Assembly (NCBI GenBank): GCA_964519585.1
Contig: CAZFIO010000034.1
Coordinates: 1-15,430, forward strand
Source: CAZFIO01 sp964519585
GTDB lineage: Bacteria > Bacillota > Clostridia > Tissierellales > Tissierellaceae
Length of the DNA stretch: 15,430 nt
Direction: 5' to 3'
A model generated the notes under the pieces. The model made no database searches and was not told the DNA's origin. It worked only from the letters and a program-made list of their open reading frames with translations. Below are positions 6,558-12,546 of the stretch, in pieces. Every line of letters starts with the position of its first letter. Position 1 is the stretch's first letter. A program made the translations under genes and the position numbers.

Positions 6558-6810
6558 TGTTCCACCTCCCCTTTTTAAATTCTTTTGCATTGGGACAGGT
6601 GCTCCAGTGTGGTAAGTATCCTATCCCTGTGGCCTCTTCTGGTTCACCATCAAATTTACTACTTATTACCATTCCATTTGAAGTTACAATTTTCCCTTTA
6701 GCCTTCTTATCTTCCCAGTACATTATCTTGTCTATATCACAAGGCATGCTTTTACCACTTTCTGTCCTTATAAATACTATTTCTTTACCACAACCTTTAC
6801 ATTTTGCCAC
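6544..6810 (-). CDS. Small zinc-ribbon-like phage protein, 88 aa
   Basis: Protein of 88 residues with C4-x2-C7 (MAKCKGCGKEI), then ESGKSMPCD, and a C-terminal HWSTCP. A CxxC at the start and an HxxxC near the end is typical of small phage zinc-finger proteins whose middle reads KxMPxD. The start is a GTG directly after the stop of the ATPase gene, with GGAGGTG upstream in that gene. The zinc site is inferred from the Cys/His pattern; the function is unknown. It may assist the adjacent ATPase or RecT. Confidence 0.7.
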   Translation of the reverse strand: MAKCKGCGKEIVFIRTESGKSMPCDIDKIMYWEDKKAKGKIVTSNGMVISSKFDGEPEEATGIGYLPHWSTCPNAKEFKKGRWNNASF

Positions 6811-8739
6811 CTATTGCACCTCCATCCTTAAATTCTTGTGTTTACTAACTACTAATCTAATAATCTGATTTGGTATATCTAACAACTCATTTACTGATTC
6901 TGCGTTGTCTATAAATATAGGAGCCTGGGTCTGGTAGTAGTCTGATAGTGTTGAAATAATATCTAGGCCTGCATTGATTTTCATTGCATTGTTTAGGTCC
7001 TCAAAAGGCACTCCACCTACTGTAGTGACAAAAGTTTCATTTATGCCACCATTGACTTGCTTTTCAAAGAGTTTAAATTTGACTATGTTAAATTGACTAT
7101 TTAACTTGTCCTCTAGTAGACTTGATTTAGAGATTATAAACTGTTCACAAAGAAATTCTGTCTTTTCAGTATCTGCTACCATTTGGGCCAGTTCTCTTTC
7201 TCTGGTCTTTAGTTCTTGGACCCTGACTTCGTTATCCTTGGCTATATATACCTTAGCTAGGTTCCTATTGATTACATCTATCATGATTTCTAGTGCTGCT
7301 ATATCTACTGATTTATCTTCCTTGGTTTGTAAAGTAAGGACCTCTTCTTTTTCTCTGTTTAGCTTTTCTATCTTTTCTTGAATCTCCTTATATTCTGGGG
7401 TAGTGCTTATGTCTATATTTTCTATTTGCTTTTCTAGGTCCTCTTTTTCTAGCTTTTTACCAGCTAGTATTTCCTCTAGCATTTCTAAGCCTTCTACAGC
7501 ACCCTTTAGCTTTTCATCAGCTTGCTTAAACAAAGCTTCTGACTCTGCGAGACTCCTAGATTCTCTTCTGCCATCTTGATTAATCTTTTGTAGCCTGGTC
7601 TGTTTATCATCATTGAAGTTTTTTCTCATTAATTCCACTTCTTCAACTGGCAAGTTTTGATGGCAAGTAGGGCAAATAGTGGTATCTTCATCAAAGGTTT
7701 TGTCTATTAGCTTAGTGAATTCTTCCCTGAAAGATTTTATTCTTTCTCTACTAACCTCTATATTGTGAAGGTGTCTATCACCTTCAAGTGTCAAATCTTT
7801 GGCTTCACTCTTTGCCTCATAATATTCAGTATTTATTTTTGTTATTTCTTCCATTAAAATATTTAGTTCTTCCCTTAGGTCCTTGACTGCCTTATGCTCC
7901 AAGTCCTTTAGCTGGTTATTTAAAAGAGTTATGGTTCCATTGATACTTCTTAATCTGAGGCTATAGGTTTCCCCCTTATCACTCTTTAGTTCTGCTAGTC
8001 GGCCTTCAAGTTCCTCTTTCTCCAAGGTTAAAGCCTTAACATCAACCTGCAGGTCCTCTCTGGATAATTCATCTATCCTGTAGGGTATAGACTTTAGTTC
8101 CTCATTTAGCTTCTTTCTTCTGGCTGTCATTTCGGCCTTAAGATCATCTATGGATTTATCAGTTAGTAAGGCTTCCAATTCCTTCAACTCTTCGGTTTGG
8201 CCGATAACTTCCTTATCCTCTACAGCTCCACAAATATTTAAAGCTATGTTTCTTCTATCTCTCCAGGGTAAATTTGTGTTAAAAAATAATGGATTAGTTA
8301 AGATTTTGAAGGTATCTTCATCAATTATGTGTCCTAGGTACTCTGTGTACTCTGATTTCTTCTTAGGAACCCCATTGATAAAGTAGTCTGTTGTATGCCC
8401 TGTAAGTTCTTCTAGGGCCTGTCCTCTCTTTTTAGTCCATTTTTCTTTATATATCTTCTGTAATTCTATTTTCTTACCATCTATATCAAGCCTGGCTGAT
8501 ACTTCATGCTCTAGACCATGGATTGCATTACCTTCTTCATCCAAGGTCTTTATATTGAAGTTAGAGCTGTTCTGGCTGTCTTTGTCAAAGAGTAACCAGA
8601 TGAAGGCATCCATGATTGTAGTTTTACCAGTAGCATTATCACCAAATATATTTACATTGTTTCCTTCTGCTGATAGAGTGAAATTTTTAATCCCCTTAAA
8701 GTTTCTTAATAGCAATTCCAGTATCTTAATCTCTTTCAA
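6811..8739 (-). CDS. Rad50/SbcC-like AAA ATPase with zinc hook
   Basis: Protein of 642 residues. Residues 1-60 hold the N-terminal lobe: LRNFKGIKNFTL, Walker A GDNATGKT (33-40), then DAFIWLLFDKDSQNSSNFNIKTLD. Residues 170-550 are coiled coil broken by a CPTC zinc hook near residue 355 (TICPTCHQ). The C-terminal lobe has KINAGLDIIS in the place of the ABC signature and Walker B-like APIFIDNAESVN. This is the short phage form of SMC-like ATPases; SbcC/Rad50 normally work with the nuclease SbcD/Mre11, but no calcineurin-type nuclease is seen. It starts at a TTG preceded by GGGGAGG, and the nearby ATG (ATGTAA) is a dead start. It probably processes DNA ends together with RecT; this is inference. 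Confidence 0.9.
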   Translation of the reverse strand: MKEIKILELLLRNFKGIKNFTLSAEGNNVNIFGDNATGKTTIMDAFIWLLFDKDSQNSSNFNIKTLDEEGNAIHGLEHEVSARLDIDGKKIELQKIYKEKWTKKRGQALEELTGHTTDYFINGVPKKKSEYTEYLGHIIDEDTFKILTNPLFFNTNLPWRDRRNIALNICGAVEDKEVIGQTEELKELEALLTDKSIDDLKAEMTARRKKLNEELKSIPYRIDELSREDLQVDVKALTLEKEELEGRLAELKSDKGETYSLRLRSINGTITLLNNQLKDLEHKAVKDLREELNILMEEITKINTEYYEAKSEAKDLTLEGDRHLHNIEVSRERIKSFREEFTKLIDKTFDEDTTICPTCHQNLPVEEVELMRKNFNDDKQTRLQKINQDGRRESRSLAESEALFKQADEKLKGAVEGLEMLEEILAGKKLEKEDLEKQIENIDISTTPEYKEIQEKIEKLNREKEEVLTLQTKEDKSVDIAALEIMIDVINRNLAKVYIAKDNEVRVQELKTRERELAQMVADTEKTEFLCEQFIISKSSLLEDKLNSQFNIVKFKLFEKQVNGGINETFVTTVGGVPFEDLNNAMKINAGLDIISTLSDYYQTQAPIFIDNAESVNELLDIPNQIIRLVVSKHKNLRMEVQ

Positions 8740-8772
8740 TTTACATTCCTCCCCTTTCGTGCTATACTCTAG

Positions 8773-8961
8773 TTAAGATTTATTGCATTTGGTCCTGATG
8801 GATTCGCACTCCTGATGGACCCTTTTTATTACTTTAATTGCATAATCTAAAGCTATTACATCCTTGTTCCAGGTATCCTCTGGATCCAGTAAACTATCTG
8901 ACATTTCTTTACAATGATATTGTAAATCTTCAAGTTGATTGATTATTTCATCCACTGGCAT
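8773..8961 (-). CDS. Hypothetical phage protein, 62 aa
   Basis: Protein of 62 residues, mostly helical and acidic at its start (MPVDEIINQLEDLQYHCKEM), with DTWNKDVIALDYAIKVIKR in the centre. This helix pair with a WxxDVxALxxAI pattern recurs in many small Firmicute phage proteins of unknown role. The start is an ATG with AGGAGGTGAG six bases upstream. The cysteines at 17, 52 and 59 are not arranged as a zinc site. The gene lies just before the ATPase. Confidence 0.7.
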   Translation of the reverse strand: MPVDEIINQLEDLQYHCKEMSDSLLDPEDTWNKDVIALDYAIKVIKRVHQECESIRTKCNKS

Positions 8962-8972
8962 TTACTCACCTC

Positions 8973-9182
8973 CTATTCCTTGAACTGAAAGCCATGTAGA
9001 TTAATTGGAGTAAAGTGTTTCCCCATTTCATCAATCTTTTTAAAGTCCTTCGTAATTTCCCCAAAGATTTCTATAGCCTGTTCTATACATTCCCTAGCTG
9101 GTATACCAGTTGACAAAGATAATCCTTCTATTGCAGTCAGTAACTTTCGTCTAAACATCTCTTGCCCCAAGTTCCCCATCAT
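8973..9182 (-). CDS. Hypothetical phage protein, 69 aa
   Basis: Unrecognised helical protein. Tandem GTGs begin the open frame at 9191, but AAAGGTGG lies there as the ribosome binding site, so the ATG at 9182 (or 9179) is the likelier start, giving 68-69 residues. The sequence (FRRKLLTAIEGLSLSTGIPARECIEQAIEIFGEI) has two amphipathic helices and a short tail INLHGFQFKE. There is no cysteine cluster or membrane segment. The start overlaps the end of the 38-residue gene upstream, so translation is coupled. Confidence 0.65.
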   Translation of the reverse strand: MMGNLGQEMFRRKLLTAIEGLSLSTGIPARECIEQAIEIFGEITKDFKKIDEMGKHFTPINLHGFQFKE

Positions 9183-9295
9183 CCCCACCACCTTTGTAGT
9201 TGTCCATGATGCCTAAAGCTTTTAAGAATATTGACCCTTATAAACATCCTCAAAGTTTTTCCACTGACCAGGTCCTTAAATTCTTTGTTCTTCAT
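9179..9295 (-). CDS. Hypothetical small basic protein, 38 aa
   Basis: A very short frame with a strong AAAGGAAGGTG ribosome binding site four bases from the ATG. The protein is basic and helical: KEFKDLVSGKTLRMFIRVNI, then LKSFRHHGQLQRWWG. Its stop overlaps the likely start of the next gene (ATGATG). The strong signals at both ends support translation; the family is unknown to me. Confidence 0.5.
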   Translation of the reverse strand: MKNKEFKDLVSGKTLRMFIRVNILKSFRHHGQLQRWWG

Positions 9296-9404
9296 GCTTC
9301 ACCTTCCTTTCAGTATTTATCAAAAAACCTAATCCCAGGATAAATGGGAGCCATATAGCCCAATATTCAAGAAGTATCCAACGATAAAATTCCATTAAAT
9401 TCAT
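9276..9404 (-). CDS. Hypothetical small membrane protein, 42 aa
   Basis: A short frame whose ATG follows directly on the TAG of the excisionase-like gene (TAGATG), with AAAGGAAG inside that gene as ribosome binding site. Residues 8-30 are strongly hydrophobic and aromatic (WILLEYWAIWLPFILGLGFL) and form one membrane-spanning helix; the tail is charged (TERKVKHEEQRI). It overlaps the next small gene by 20 bases. Single-span phage proteins can act in superinfection exclusion or host takeover; nothing specific shows here. Confidence 0.55.
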   Translation of the reverse strand: MNLMEFYRWILLEYWAIWLPFILGLGFLINTERKVKHEEQRI

Positions 9405-9692
9405 CTAAGCACTTCCTTTCAACAATATATTTTTTATACTCTCAATAAGCCTGTCCTTATCTTCAATAACTTCTTTCAATTTCTCAATTCTTTCCTCTAG
9501 CTCTATTTCTCTAGTGGTTTTACCAAGTTCTTTTATGTTTGCATATTCCTCCAAGTGCATCATGGTAAATCTAGCTTCATTCCCTACATAGAAACACCTA
9601 AGATTACCCCTCTTTATCTCCCTACGAATAGTCATGTCAGAAACCTCAAACATTGCTGCAACTTCTTTGACTGTATAAATCTTAGGATTCAT
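9405..9692 (-). CDS. Excisionase-like/MerR-type HTH protein
   Basis: Protein of 95 residues. Residues 4-52 are a winged helix of the excisionase/MerR (HTH_17) type: IYTVKEVAAMFEVSDMTIRR, then EIKRGNLRCFYVGNEARFT. Residues 57-92 are a coiled coil (REIELEERIEKLKEVIEDKD) for self-association. The position straight after Rha in the early operon, far from the integrase, fits either a directionality factor (Xis) or an early regulator; the coiled-coil tail is more common in regulators. The start is an ATG with GAGGGTGAAGAT upstream. Confidence 0.75.
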   Translation of the reverse strand: MNPKIYTVKEVAAMFEVSDMTIRREIKRGNLRCFYVGNEARFTMMHLEEYANIKELGKTTREIELEERIEKLKEVIEDKDRLIESIKNILLKGSA

Positions 9693-9703
9693 ATCTTCAC
9701 CCT

Positions 9704-10447
9704 CTATGCTATTCTTCGTAAATGTTTCAGTATCTCATTTATATCTGTCTCGTACAATTTCAAGGCTATCTTATAGAGATTATCAATATAGCCAAACTTC
9801 TCCGCGTACTTGATAGTAGATAGCCTGTCCTTCTTAAGAGATTGCTTTAAATTGTGGCCCTCACACCTAGCCTTTAAATCTATGGAGTAGACCTCTGTAA
9901 ATCTTTGATATAATTCATTCCATCTTTGGGCAAAGTTGGCCCCCTTGTATCTGACTACCTTGTTTAGGACATTTCTTTTGGTATAAATATCTATATCATC
10001 AGTTACACCCCTGATAACCTCTGTCTTATGCTCTATTTCCTTTTTCTGCTCTGCTATTTGCTTTTCTTTTTCTTCCAACTGCCCTGCTAGCATATAAAGA
10101 AACTTACTATCTATTTGTTGAGCCTGAGATTTTAAAGCCTCTTCCATCTTGTTAAAGGCAGCTATATATTTAAGCTTCCAAGCAAGGGCCTTTTGTCCAG
10201 TGAAACCCATAGCTAGTAGAGTAAATCCATCTCTATTCATTAAAACTTCTCTGTATTCTTGTTTATTTTGTTCATGGATATAAGTTGTTTCATAAAATAG
10301 GTCTCCCCAATTTTGGGTAACCCCCTTCTGGAGATCATCTAAATCTCTTAATACATGATCATGTCTTTTCTCAAAGTTTTCTGCTACTTCTCTGCTGCTA
10401 ACTACTAGATCACCATCTAAGTTTTTAATATTAATTAAATTATTCAT
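9704..10447 (-). CDS. Rha-family phage antirepressor
   Basis: Protein of 247 residues. Residues 1-108 are the pRha domain: LDGDLVVSSREVAENFEKRH, DHVLRDLDDL, YREVLMNRDGFTLLAMGFTG, and KALAWKLKYIAAFNKMEEAL. Residues 110-145 are a coiled coil (EEKEKQIAEQKKEIEHK). Residues 150-247 look like a C-terminal ORF6C/antirepressor-type module (VRYKGANFAQRWNELYQRFT). Rha proteins are early phage regulators that interfere with repression or host functions. The start overlaps the end of the interrupted HTH gene, whose 3' end carries the AAAGGAGGAAAG ribosome binding site, so the broken gene may affect Rha translation. Confidence 0.9.
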   Translation of the reverse strand: MNNLINIKNLDGDLVVSSREVAENFEKRHDHVLRDLDDLQKGVTQNWGDLFYETTYIHEQNKQEYREVLMNRDGFTLLAMGFTGQKALAWKLKYIAAFNKMEEALKSQAQQIDSKFLYMLAGQLEEKEKQIAEQKKEIEHKTEVIRGVTDDIDIYTKRNVLNKVVRYKGANFAQRWNELYQRFTEVYSIDLKARCEGHNLKQSLKKDRLSTIKYAEKFGYIDNLYKIALKLYETDINEILKHLRRIA

Positions 10448-10652
10448 CTCTTTCCTCCTTTGCTAATTCATCCATACTTATTTCTAATGCTTTTGCTATC
10501 TTAACTACTATACTGAAGCTTGGATCGTATATAATCCCTTCTTCTATGTTTCTGATATGACTAAAGGATGCTAAATTTGCTTTCTTGGCCAAGGCTCTTA
10601 ATGTTAAACCCTATTCTTTTCTTATTCTTTTAAGTTGACTGCCTATGAACAC
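10440..10652 (-). pseudogene. XRE-type HTH gene interrupted by an in-frame TAG
   Basis: From a GTG at 10652, eight bases after a perfect GGAGGT, the frame reads VFIGSQLKRIRKE, then TAG at 10611-10613 (codon 14), then GLTLRALAKKANLASFSHIR, and on to SMDELAKEERDE before the stop at 10440. The joined product is a standard 70-residue XRE helix-turn-helix; relatives have a Gln or Lys codon here (KEQGLT or KEKGLT), and CAG or AAG to TAG is one base change. The rest of the frame is open and overlaps the Rha start. So the gene is recently broken, misread in sequencing, or translated from an internal start. As intact, it would be a second small repressor acting at the divergent promoter region next to it. 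Confidence 0.75.
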
Positions 10653-10697
10653 TTGTTTTTACCTCCATATATTGTATAATGTATTTAATCGAATACA
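10653..10697. promoter_or_regulatory. Divergent promoter region with palindrome (KTSC gene / HTH pseudogene)
   Basis: Plus strand: TTGTTT (10653-10658), a 16-base spacer and a perfect TATAAT (10675-10680) aim at the KTSC gene. Minus strand: TTGTAT (10698-10693), 16 bases and TACAAT (10676-10671) aim at the HTH pseudogene. An imperfect palindrome, TGTATT-TAATCG-AATACA (10680-10697), lies against the -10 and is a candidate operator, perhaps for the broken HTH protein. Confidence 0.45.
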
Positions 10698-10724
10698 ACA
10701 TATAGTAGAAAGGTGGTGAAGTTA

Positions 10725-10934
10725 ATGAAAATGGTCCCAGTTTCTTCCACCAACTTAAGGGCTGTAGGCTATAATCCAGTATCTCAGACATTAAGAATTG
10801 AGTTTCATAGTGGAACTTATGACTACTATGGTGTTCCTGAATCAATCTATAATGGTCTAATGAATGCCAGTTCAAAAGGCCAGTATCACCATCAATATAT
10901 AAAGTATGGTTTTAGATACGTTAAAATCTATTAA
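10725..10934 (+). CDS. KTSC-domain protein
   Basis: Protein of 69 residues made of one KTSC domain, named from the C-terminal part of a lysyl-tRNA synthetase: VSSTNLRAVGYNPVSQTLRI, FHSGTYDYYGVPESIYNGLM, NASSKGQYHHQYIK. Its function in phages is not known. I place the start at the ATG at 10725, just after AAAGGTGGTGA (one base from the consensus), and not at the upstream GTGs that form part of that site. It is the only rightward gene inside the leftward early operon, has its own promoter with TATAAT, and its end overlaps the end of the BC1881-like gene by four bases. That suggests an independently expressed (moron-like) gene. Confidence 0.85.
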   Translation: MKMVPVSSTNLRAVGYNPVSQTLRIEFHSGTYDYYGVPESIYNGLMNASSKGQYHHQYIKYGFRYVKIY

Positions 10935-11074
10935 TCTATTACTTTTATTATTATTGATGGACCTACAGTCTTAATATTTACCTCAGTATATGGAGGAACT
11001 TCAGTAACTTTCACTCCTTCCCTGCATCTTAGTTCCTCTACTAGCTTCTTAGTATCGATGTTTTTTAACTCCAC
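10931..11074 (-). CDS. BC1881-like small phage protein, 47 aa
   Basis: A 47-residue frame starting at a GTG with GGGGGTGGAG upstream, right behind the Cro-like gene. The sequence MELKNIDTKKLVEELRCREG, then VTEVPPYTEVNIKTVGPSII, ending IKVID, has the form of a family of tiny Firmicute phage proteins I know as BC1881-like: an N-terminal KxLVEELxxREGV helix followed by two strands. The role is unknown. It is the second gene of the leftward operon, and its 3' end meets the opposing KTSC gene tail to tail. Confidence 0.65.
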   Translation of the reverse strand: MELKNIDTKKLVEELRCREGVKVTEVPPYTEVNIKTVGPSIIIKVID

Positions 11075-11085
11075 TTCTCCACCCC

Positions 11086-11280
11086 CTATGCTGGTTCACT
11101 AATTTCTAGTAGCTCTGCTATCTTCCCTTTATAGTCTCCACCTTTGCGATTGCCCTTGATAATGTCTGAAACATAGCCTACTGATATGTTTAATTCTCTG
11201 GCTAAATCTGTAAGGGTAATATTTCTTCTTTTCATAGAAACTATTGCTTGTTCTTCAAAGGTTAATTTATTGAATTTCAT
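11086..11280 (-). CDS. Cro-like HTH protein
   Basis: Protein of 64 residues that is almost entirely one helix-turn-helix: ITLTDLARELNISVGYVSDI, followed by a basic stretch IKGNRKGGDYKGK and the helix AELLEISEP. It is the first gene read from the strong leftward promoter and lies opposite to the CI-like repressor, the position of Cro in lambdoid switches. The start is an ATG with AGGAGGTGA six bases upstream. The leader from promoter to start is about 180 bases and includes a hairpin. It probably binds operators in the switch region to shut down the repressor. Confidence 0.82.
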   Translation of the reverse strand: MKFNKLTFEEQAIVSMKRRNITLTDLARELNISVGYVSDIIKGNRKGGDYKGKIAELLEISEPA

Positions 11281-11327
11281 TTAGTTCACCTCCTAGTTTT
11301 ATAATGTAAAATTATCATAGTTAATTG

Positions 11328-11356
11328 TTGACTGATAATGTAATATATGCTAATAT
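11328..11356 (+). promoter_or_regulatory. Rightward promoter inside the early leader
   Basis: TTGACT (11328-11333), a 17-base spacer and TAATAT (11351-11356) with an extended TGC just before the -10. It points rightward, against the early transcript, and runs directly into the hairpin at 11376-11408. It could make a short antisense RNA or, by read-through, a long leader for the repressor. Its -35 overlaps one arm of an ATTATCA/TGATAAT inverted repeat (11311-11317, 11333-11339). Confidence 0.5.
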
Positions 11357-11375
11357 GTAAGCACAGAAATAGCAC

Positions 11376-11408
11376 AGTATAAACACTTGCTCCCCAGCAA
11401 TTTATACT
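11376..11408 (+). terminator. Hairpin followed by T-rich run in the switch region
   Basis: Outer arms AGTATAAA (11376-11383) and TTTATACT (11401-11408), then inner arms TTGCT (11387-11391) and AGCAA (11396-11400) around a CCCC loop, with a three-base bulge on the left. ATTTTTCTTT follows on the plus strand, so it could end the transcript started at 11328. The stem is AT-rich, so strength is uncertain. On the minus strand the same stem lies in the leader of the Cro-like gene. Confidence 0.45.
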
Positions 11409-11430
11409 ATTTTTCTTTATAAAATTATTT

Positions 11431-11534
11431 GGTGCTAAATCTATGCTTATTGATTAGCTTAAATTAAGTATAATGTAATTGTCGCTATTTGTCAACTGGT
11501 TATTTTACATTTTATTTAATATGATTTTAGCACC
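11431..11534. promoter_or_regulatory. Spaced inverted repeat and half-sites (candidate repressor operators)
   Basis: GGTGCTAAA (11431-11439) is repeated inverted as TTTAGCACC (11526-11534), 86 bases apart and symmetrical around the leftward promoter. The core AGCAC recurs as AGCACAG at 11360-11366 and 11371-11377. Such repeated half-sites flanking the promoters are candidate repressor or Cro operators. Which protein binds them cannot be read. Confidence 0.4.
11467..11495 (-). promoter_or_regulatory. Strong leftward early promoter
   Basis: On the minus strand a perfect TTGACA (11495-11490), a 17-base spacer and TATACT (11472-11467). It is the best sigma-A promoter in the window and would start near 11460, giving a leader of about 180 bases before the Cro-like gene. 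Its -35 overlaps a TTGTCA on the plus strand (11489-11494) that may serve a weaker rightward repressor promoter. Confidence 0.75.
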
Positions 11535-11554
11535 TTAGAAAGGTGTGTAATCAA

Positions 11555-11875
11555 ATGGAAAAGGAAGGAATTTTAGATCGCATACGGTTATTAGCAACTA
11601 AACAAGGCATGACAGTAGCTGAGGTAGAACGAAAAGCTGATATTGGTAATGGCGTTGCTGCTAGATGGAATAGATCTACACCAACTGCTGACAAACTTCA
11701 ACAAGTGGCTAATGTCTTAGGCACTACTATGGAATATCTGTTATTAGGAGAAGAAGATGTAAATCATAATCCAAAGGTAAAAATACTAGCCAGGGAAGCT
11801 AATAATCTTTCAGACTCCCAATTAGATCTGATTAGGTCAATGATTAAGGAGTTTGAAAAACAAAACAAAGAATAA
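11555..11875 (+). CDS. CI-like XRE-family phage repressor
   Basis: Protein of 106 residues. Residues 5-62 are an XRE helix-turn-helix (ILDRIRLLATKQGMTVAEVE, then GNGVAARWNRSTPTADKLQQ, VANVLGTTMEYLLLGEE). Residues 70-106 are a charged helix, probably for oligomerisation; there is no LexA/CI-type S24 peptidase domain. Repressors of this form are usually inactivated by a separate ImmA protease, and one follows directly. I use the ATG at 11555, with AGAAAGGTG about ten bases upstream, not the GTG at 11543 that overlaps this site. It should repress the leftward promoter and hold lysogeny. Confidence 0.88.
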   Translation: MEKEGILDRIRLLATKQGMTVAEVERKADIGNGVAARWNRSTPTADKLQQVANVLGTTMEYLLLGEEDVNHNPKVKILAREANNLSDSQLDLIRSMIKEFEKQNKE

Positions 11876-11892
11876 TTAAGCATATATTTTCA

Positions 11893-11921
11893 TTGACTAT
11901 TCCGAACGGGTGTTCTATTAT
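11893..11921 (+). promoter_or_regulatory. Promoter with LexA (SOS) box ahead of the ImmA-like gene
   Basis: TTGACT (11893-11898), a 17-base spacer and TATTAT (11916-11921). The spacer contains CGAACGGGTGTTCT (11903-11916), which fits the Gram-positive LexA box CGAAC-N4-GTTCG at nine of ten fixed positions. LexA bound here would block the promoter until DNA damage. It lies between the repressor and the ImmA-like gene, so the downstream genes can be induced separately from the repressor. Confidence 0.72.
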
Positions 11922-11953
11922 TGTATTATATCACCTTAACCTGGAGGATTAAA

Positions 11954-12481
11954 ATGAATAATTGGATGTCTAAACAAGTACTATACAAAATGATACATAG
12001 CTTTATTACTAGTAACCCTGATTTTATTTTTACAAATATTGGTTCCTTCTGTAAGTTACATGGTTGGAACCTAATACCTTATAAAAAATCTATAAAGGAC
12101 CTAACACGCATATCAAAGGATGGATATACCTTCTATGAAAAAGGCAAGTTTTCAATATTTTTTAATGAGGACATGCCTAAGGTTAGGCAAAGGTTTACCA
12201 TTGCACATGAGATAGGTCATATAATTTTATATCATCATTTATACGTCCCCTCTAAGATCCTAACTAATAACAAGAATAAAGGTATATGGGAGCATCAAGC
12301 AGACACCTTCGCTCAAAATATACTATTTCCTGTTGAATGGGTTGAGAACCTTAAGGGGCAAAGCATAGATAGTATAGCTAAATATTTAGGAGTAAGTAAA
12401 GAAATGGTGAGTGTTAGGTATAACAACTTGCATGAGGATTTATTCTGGTTTAATAAAATCAAAGATATCATAGGAGAATAA
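11954..12481 (+). CDS. ImmA/IrrE-type metallopeptidase
   Basis: Protein of 175 residues. The zinc motif is H85-E86-I87-G88-H89 (FTIAHEIGHIILYHH), with a third ligand expected at E113 in WEHQADTFAQNILFP, as in ImmA/IrrE (DUF955) peptidases. The C-terminal part (SIDSIAKYLGVSKEMVSVRY) is HTH-like, common in the family. ImmA-type proteases cleave the cognate XRE repressor and thereby induce the mobile element. The start is the ATG at 11954 with TGGAGGATTAAA upstream. It has its own promoter with a LexA box, in contrast to the usual repressor-immA operon, so expression of the protease may itself be SOS-controlled. Confidence 0.9.
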   Translation: MNNWMSKQVLYKMIHSFITSNPDFIFTNIGSFCKLHGWNLIPYKKSIKDLTRISKDGYTFYEKGKFSIFFNEDMPKVRQRFTIAHEIGHIILYHHLYVPSKILTNNKNKGIWEHQADTFAQNILFPVEWVENLKGQSIDSIAKYLGVSKEMVSVRYNNLHEDLFWFNKIKDIIGE

Positions 12482-12546
12482 TCGTAGTTTGTTTTGAACC
12501 TTTGGCTGTAATTGAAGTATGGTAATAGGAAAAAGGGGGAATTACA

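Noticed and set aside
10440..10652. Pyrrolysine or amber suppression at the TAG of the HTH gene
   Set aside because: The position is an exposed residue with no reason for Pyl and no Pyl genes are seen; mutation or error is simpler.
10630..10875. An 81-codon minus-strand frame opposite the KTSC gene
   Set aside because: It is antisense to the convincing KTSC domain and overlaps the promoter region; the composition looks random.
11555..12481. Reading the XRE protein plus ImmA-like protease as a toxin-antitoxin pair
   Set aside because: Their position next to the divergent early promoter and integrase, and the separate promoter, fit a phage repressor and its protease better.
12482..12546. Separate promoter for the exonuclease-BRCT gene (TTGAAC with TATGGT)
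   Set aside because: The -10 match is poor and the spacing 18 bases, so it is not strong enough to list as a feature.
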